From: Gigaspora rosea
Lineage: Eukaryota > Glomeromycota > Glomeromycetes > Diversisporales > Gigasporaceae
Length of the DNA stretch: 64,000 bases
Direction: 5' to 3'
NCBI GenBank assembly: GCA_003550325.1
Contig: QKWP01000227.1
Coordinates: 349,198-413,197 of the forward strand
Every line of letters begins with the position of its first letter. The first letter of the stretch is position 1. Shown here one piece after another: positions 58,195-64,000 of this stretch. The translations under genes and the position numbers were made by a program. The notes under the pieces were generated by a model. It saw nothing but the letters and a program-made list of their open reading frames with translations, was not told the origin of the DNA and did no database searches.

Positions 58195-59883
58195 CCTTTC
58201 ATTGATTCCTATGGAAAATACATAAAATTAAGGATGTTATGCCCGGACCCCGCTTTCGCTTACACTGGTATTGGCCACATAGGTCTTATCTTACCCTAGA
58301 AAAAAAACGTAACTTTCAAAACCAGAACTGTTTACTTTCTACTCATTCGGTTAATCACTAATGCCACCCGACAAGGCAGATCTAATTGCCGAAAGTTCCT
58401 ACAATAATCACCCTATTATCAATGAATCAAAGACTACCATGATCCTTCTTATCTTAGAACCGCTGCCCTCTTCTTTAAAAAAAACAGTACTAGGTATTAA
58501 TACAGACCAAGATTTAGTTAATTATTATTTTACCTGTTTTTCCTTGATTGTTTATTCAACTTATCGTTTACTTTGTTGAGTATCAATCCGTTATCCTATC
58601 ACTTACATTTATGTTACATTATATCTAAGTGAAATTCTTGTAACTCTTTGTTAACATGTTATAATACCTTTATAATACCTTAAATTTGACCATTTATCAA
58701 ACTTTCTTAGCTTTTCCTATCTTATTAGGTTATATTATATTGTATTGATAGCCTACAAACCATCTATTAAATTAGCCACTTAATTAATATATTTATAAGT
58801 TATTAGCCTATAATAATTTATTTACCGCAATTTTTTTAAAACTTCTACTGATTAATTTTTCTTATATTCACTCCTTCCATTCAAACTCCAGGTTAATACT
58901 ATGATATGTGCATATGGCCTACCCCAGATTTTTTACACAATGACGATGGCTGAACACGAATGGTCACACTTGCGCACGATTTTCTTACTACTGATAATCA
59001 AGATCCTCTACCTTCCAATCGTCCTTTACACGTGTATATGTTTTACCGAAACTACCTAAACAATATCTGGAATAAGTTATGGAAAAACTCGAAACTAGTG
59101 GGTTGGGGAAAATGGGAACACTTTTTTGAGCGGGATGAATTTCAAAATAGAGGCACAATTCATACACATGGTTTTGCTTATACTGAAAAAAAAACTTCCC
59201 ATCTAATTTCTTTAAATACAATTCGTGCTGATATTCCTGATCCTAGTTTAGAGCCAGATCTATACCGATTGGTTACAATCTTTCAAATTCAGCATTGTGA
59301 TCATAGATGTAGACCACAAGGCCATGCTGAAGATTAATGCTCTAAAGGCTTTCCCCAACCCCTTTCAGAACATACTTATTGTATGCCAAACAATTTTCGT
59401 TTTATTTATCACCGCACTAAAGAAGAAGATAGAATGGTTGTCCCTTACCATTCTGAAACTTTACTTATATGGAGAGGTCATATAAATTTTCAGTACATAA
59501 CATCTAATGGATTCGCCAAGTACATGACCAAATACATAACAAAACCAGAACCTTCTAAGCTCTTTGACGTTGATGAACAAAATGACTATAGAAGGCATAT
59601 TTTAGCGCGACGATTAGATGCTATGGAACTGATGGTTCTCTTACTCCAATATCCTTTAACCAGATGTTCCATCTCCGTACTCTACCTTCCTTCTGCCCCG
59701 TCTGAACTTAGGCCAAGATCTGTCAAACCTGTCTACTTGCTAACCCGCCTAAATGATACTGGAGATGATGATGTTAATAGTGATAGCAAGTCTTTTTATT
59801 TATACACTGAACACCTCAATATTTATACCTCAGTTTTCTCTATCTTATTAAAGTTATTTCGCAGATCAGTATGGTATAAATGA
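58195..59883 (+). pseudogene. Helitron Rep (HUH nuclease) domain, broken
   Basis: 58195-58580 is fragmentary in several frames (LRMLCPDP, then YNNHPIINES). 58580-58890 looks like inserted or decayed sequence. Coding resumes with YGLPQIFYTMTMAEHEWSHL, shifts frame, and continues from 58960: DPLPSNRPLHVYMFYRNYLN, then the HUH motif NRGTIHTHGFAY. A TAA at 59335 interrupts CSKGFPQPLSEHTY. After that come MVVPYHSETLLIW and the tyrosine motif FAKYMTKYITKPEPS, RRLDAMELM and RPRSVKPVYLL. Two histidines and two tyrosines (YMTKY) needed for Y2-type rolling-circle nicking are kept. The 3' end is cut by a MITE at 59861. Confidence 0.8.
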
Positions 59884-60060
59884 GCAGATCCATAAAGCAT
59901 AGGCTGAATTTTTAGATCTATACTATACTGATCTGGTTTAATATATATTAGCATTAGGCTTAGGGTTAGGGTTAGGAATTATAGCTGATTGGTGTGGTAT
60001 AGATTTAATAATTTGGCCTATACTATACGGATCTGCTCACCTATACCATACTGATCTGCT
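59861..60060. mobile_element. 200-bp foldback MITE in the Helitron, with TTAGGG core
   Basis: GCAGATCAGTATGGTATAAA (59861) and its inverted counterpart ending 60060 share about 45 bp. The centre has TTAGGGTTAGGGTTAGG (59960-59976). It ends the Rep frame prematurely. Confidence 0.7.
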
Positions 60061-60442
60061 AAAATCTCCTTATTAATTGTGCCCCAATTACTCCATACTG
60101 AAATACTTCGTATTAACCGATTGAGTTATGCTTTTTTTATTTTTTTAATACACTTTAATTCATAATTGTATATCTCTTTTGTTATAAATTGTACCTCTTA
60201 ATTTATATAATACTAAAAATATTACATATTACAATTCGTCTTCGTTAAAAAAAATCATAAATCATGATAACTTTTACCAGAACCATTTACTCGTGATAAT
60301 TATATAAATTATTAAAGATTAATATCCAAACCTCAAAACAATAATGCATCTAAGAATAACACAGTCTCTATAAAATTATTATCAAAATAATTTCACTTCA
60401 ACATTCGCTGCTTATATAACTTACCTCACTTGTAAATCCTTC
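60061..60442. other. Decayed Helitron interior
   Basis: AT-rich, with no recognisable coding between the Rep part and the next coding block. Perhaps another insertion. Confidence 0.35.
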
Positions 60443-62697
60443 TTGCCTTTTTTTATCTTACTATTTCCAGATTGTAATGAAATCCTCCCTTACTGGGATG
60501 ATGCTATCGACAAGTATTTTGACTGTCTGAACCACGAAATTTTCAATGCTATTACTTACCCTGACTACTTTCGACAATACAAGATCAGATCTAGACAGCC
60601 TGCTCAAAACTCCTGCCTTTTTCATGCAAGAGACCTTAAAAACAGAGTAGTTGTGCAGAGAAAATCGCCCATCCTTTTGAGATTCACCTCGTACAAGATA
60701 GAAGACGGTGAACTGTTCTATTTCCAGCACCTTCTTTTCAAATTCCCTGCTAGATCTGAACAAGAACTACTAGCTGGATTTAGTACATACAGGGATTGAT
60801 TTGCTGCAGTTTTTCCCATTCGATACCATCAAGAAACTGAAGCACAAAGAAATAGCTACTTGTATCAAAAAACTTCCTATTTGACTCTTATATCACCATA
60901 TTGACCACTCTATTATAAGACCTAAAAAATGATGATCTTTCTAATTTAATTTTAAATCAATTCCTTTCATTAGAAAAACATCGTCCTTATCTTACCTCTT
61001 GTTCTTTTCTATCTTTAGATACGGAGCAATATAGAGTATACTCTACCCTTTGCAATATATGGGGCCTGCCTCTGCTGGAAAATATCCTTATTTTTTTCTT
61101 ACAGGCTCAGCTGGAACAGAAAAAAGTTTTTTACTATACCAAATACTTTGCTATTTGCAATCGAAGAATTTAACCTACTTACTCATGGCGTGGCAGCTTA
61201 TAATATAGGCGGAAAAACCTTGCACTCTGTACTAAAAATCCGATTTCTTGATGGTCACTATGAAACCTTGGTTCATTCGAACTCTGAAGATGAATCTGAT
61301 TTAAAAAAAGTAAATGTTATAATCATAGAAGAAATTTCGATGGTTGATGGAGACCTTTTTACCTTCACTAGTAATACCTTTGCCAGAATCTACAACAATA
61401 AACTTGTATTCGGAGATATATCTAATAATATTATCTAAAACTATTAATCGTTTAATTAACTAAAATCAACAACTAAACGATTAATAACTTTACCTAATTA
61501 TTAATGAATTAACCAACTGCTACATTAATTTATTAAATACTGTTTGATAAAATTAATTAATTAACTATTATCCGGTTAATTAACTAATTGATCAGTTAAT
61601 CATTTCTTTATTTATTAACTTATCTTTTTTAATCTGACTTTAGTCAAATTACCTTCCCTATTTTTATAAATTAAATCTTCTAAAACTGTTAAACAATTTG
61701 ATCCATTAATAAACAAAAATTACTTTATGATCAATTTAAAAAAGATCCTTACCTAGCTAACCAATTATATTCTATTCTCATGTACCAAACACTAGGTATA
61801 CCTACCTTGGTCGTAGGTAACCTAGCCCAACTACCTCATGTCAAACCAAAATATGTTTTTCAATCACCCGCCTGGTCCCCTTTCTTTCTGCTCTTTCTAT
61901 CTGTTCCGCAGAGGCAATGAGATGACCTAGAATTTTACAATATCCTTCAAGAAATTCGTGTTGGCAGACTATCTGATACCTCTATCTCTATTATCCGCTC
62001 GAAAGTTAATGCCAATAATAATCCCATGCAATTTTATGATACTACTCACATTGTATGAACACACCACGAAGTGCAAAACATAAACAACCTATTATGCACG
62101 TACCTTTCTTTCGACTATGAAGACTTGGAACCTTTCCAATCCTTAGCTGAAGACACTATTGACTTTGAACTCCTAGATCATAATCAGCATTACTTCCAAT
62201 TCAAACACCTGACAAACTTACCGAATTCAGTACATCTCCAAAAAGATGCTCGTGTCATGTTTTTGAATAACAAATTATTCAATAATGATATATGCAATGG
62301 ATCTATCGGAATTATAACAAAACTTATTGACATCGACAATGTTGAAGTAACCTTCCCTACATTCACAAATATCACAAAAATTATGGTTCAAAAAGAAACT
62401 TCCTATTTCTACATTAATGGCAAAAGAGCATCGAGAAAACAATTTCCTCTTCAAAACGCCTTTGCCCTAACCACTCACAAGGTGCAAGGACTAACTCTGC
62501 CTCACGTTACCACCAGTGTGGACGCTTCAATATTCGCTGAGGGCCAAGCATACGTCTCTATGAGCCGAGCCATCTCATGGCAGAATCTTAATCTACTACA
62601 CTTTGATCTTAAATACTTAAAAATTCCAAAAGCTGCTCTCCGAGAATATGAAAGGTTATATGCCATGCACGCTAGAGGACTCAGACCTACACAATGA
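60443..62697 (+). pseudogene. Helitron Pif1-type helicase, broken
   Basis: Blocks: 60443-60799 (YWDDAIDKYFDCLNHEIFNA, then YKIEDGELFYFQHLLFKFPA); about 61060-61140, Walker A as FLTGSAGTEKSF, where the usual GxGKS glycine is Glu; 61160-61430 (GVAAYNIGGKTLHSVL, Walker B as IIIEEISMV) ending at FGDI; AT-rich insertion about 61430-61720; from 61810 VVGNLAQLPHVKPKY, SPAWSPFF and a stop; 62071-62697, whose end (ARVMFLNNKLFNNDICNGSI, FALTTHKVQGLTL, AYVSMSRAISW) gives helicase motifs V and VI. The enzyme unwinds DNA during rolling-circle transposition. Stops, frame changes and the Walker A change mean it is dead. It lies in line and on the same strand with the Rep and accessory genes. Confidence 0.82.
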
Positions 62698-63575
62698 TAG
62701 AGCTTTTTAAATAAAACAGCTAAACCAGTTTTTAATTTTCGCGGTAACATTACACTGCATAAGAGGCGTGATTTTGAAAAGCTTTAAAGAGACCCAGACA
62801 AAAATATCTTTATAATAATATTATATCATACTATGTATACTCTACGTATATCATTACATCACATTTTCCTTTTTTTTCAATTCACTAATAAACCATAACG
62901 ATAATAAGACGATACGCAACTTACTATCACAATTTCAAAATTCCGATCTGACTTCTATGCACTTGATCCCTTATGACCAATAACATATTATTAGATCGTT
63001 TCGAAACTCAACTACCTAAAAATTATTTAAATAATGTTAATTAATGCTCTGAAACCCTCTAACTTATTAAAATTAGATACCCACCCAAATGAAATCAACT
63101 GATATCTCAAATTCTCACTAAATTTGTCCAATTAACCAAACTTAATAGCTACCGTTTAATAACTTGACTTCTTGACTTATTTAAAATTCTTGAATTGAGC
63201 CCGTTGCTTTTATCGTTTCAAATTCGATTCTACAAATACCTAACCGACCCGGCCATTTCAAATAAATATTATACATAAAAATTTAACGAAAAACTTAACC
63301 TCGGAATTCAGATCCTCTTTATAACCATAATCTGAAGCCTCCACTTATCTTAATCATTTCTAGATTACCCCGCTGAATTTATCACGAATCCTTTCTATAT
63401 AATACAGATACTATACAGATCAGATATGCTTATAATTACCTAATCTCCCGAAAACTTCTCATACCACCTCTTAACTATACAAACCTATAACTTTGAACCC
63501 TATAACCCTTACTCTCCTCTCTATGCAAACAATAATAATAAAGATATGTACTTTCTAGTGAATGGTTTATGTACC
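62698..63575. other. Downstream of Helitron, no gene seen
   Basis: The Helitron 3' terminus (hairpin plus CTRR) should lie here or beyond the window, but I could not assign it. No coding sequence. Confidence 0.4.
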
Positions 63576-63720
63576 GTATGTTTCCGAAAATAAGCTACCT
63601 TTTTTTGGCAAATTTTAGACACAAAAAATGAAAGGTAGCTTATTTTCGGTATTTACTATTTTTAGAGTAATTTAGGTTCAACAAAGGGGGTAGCTTATTT
63701 TCGATACTTTCGATACTAAA
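63575..63720. repeat. GGTAGCTTATTTTCGG repeat
   Basis: TTTCCGAAAATAAGCTACC, then GGTAGCTTATTTTCGGTA, then GGGTAGCTTATTTTCGATAC: one inverted and two direct copies of a word that also occurs in both 1.1-kb arms at 29.87-30.43 and 32.15-32.75 kb. It suggests a shared element family. Confidence 0.6.
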
Positions 63721-64000
63721 AACTCTAATCGGGTAATATAACATCTACTTTAGGTTTATCTTGTAAAAATTTATCTGCAAGTTAACCGATAATGCATGTA
63801 AGTTGTTTATATATATATATATTACTATATATGCACTAATGCTAACATTAAAAAATCATGTCATACGTACATATATGTATAAGTATGCTATACCGGTAAT
63901 CGCTCAACTATCAAAGAACTGGCTTTTTTTTCTCAAACTTTAAAAAAAAAAACTATTGATATATATTGTTAAATACTGGTAGCCTGGGAAAAAAAAAAAA

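Noticed and set aside
60461-60763. 100-codon minus-strand frame
   Set aside because: Antisense to a well-matched Helitron block.

Overview
The window looks like nuclear DNA of an arbuscular-mycorrhizal fungus (Glomeromycotina, most like Rhizophagus). The reasons are extreme AT richness, short GT-AG introns, housekeeping genes of fungal type, and a dense graveyard of Mutator-like (MULE), hAT, Harbinger-like and Helitron elements. There are also decayed members of families I associate with Rhizophagus: TKL-type kinases, a large family with a RING-like C-terminus, and FAR1/SWIM MULE transposases. The taxon is inferred from recollection of families; no search was run.

Layout. 1-449: 3' end of the RNA polymerase II subunit RPB4 gene. 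2.0-15.2 kb: gene-poor DNA with broken coding remnants, a tandem array, and well-delimited non-autonomous elements (a MULE-type element with a 9-bp duplication; a hAT element nested in a TA-flanked MITE). 16.1-17.3 kb: an unidentified exon split by a 918-bp hAT element. 17.9-18.8 kb: dUTPase, the only complete conserved host gene. 19.0-23.0 kb: decayed lineage-type gene with RING-like end, flanked by inverted repeats. 24.7-28.3 kb: palindrome-array and Harbinger-like elements. 29.5-33.0 kb: MULE transposase gene cut by two inverted ~1.1-kb elements, with its middle flipped. 33.6-42.4 kb: a second MULE transposase pseudogene opened up by at least five later insertions. 43.3-45.6 kb: tRNA-derived SINE with a 1.75-kb element inside. 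45.8-50.7 kb: hAT MITE, Harbinger-like MITE, element with an assembly gap, second copy of a poly(A) retroelement, hairpin repeats. 51.3-52.4 kb: kinase pseudogene. 53.1-55.1 kb: tandem duplications. 55.5-62.7 kb: a Helitron (an apparently intact upstream gene, a DUF6570-like N-terminal gene, an HUH Rep and a Pif1-type helicase in pieces) broken by stops and MITEs.

How it fits together. Only RPB4, DUT1 and perhaps the Helitron upstream gene look functional. The rest is a stratified record of transposition in which target-site duplications and restored reading frames allow the order of events to be read: SINE then nested AGGACCCC-ended element; MULE gene then MITEs, then a 4.9-kb element, then a retroelement and another MITE inside it. 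The strongest observations are (1) the flipped MULE segment, where virtual inversion restores both an 8-bp duplication and coding sequence, (2) a group of elements sharing AGGACCCC termini and 8-bp duplications, and (3) transposons whose interiors are tandem arrays of long palindromes.
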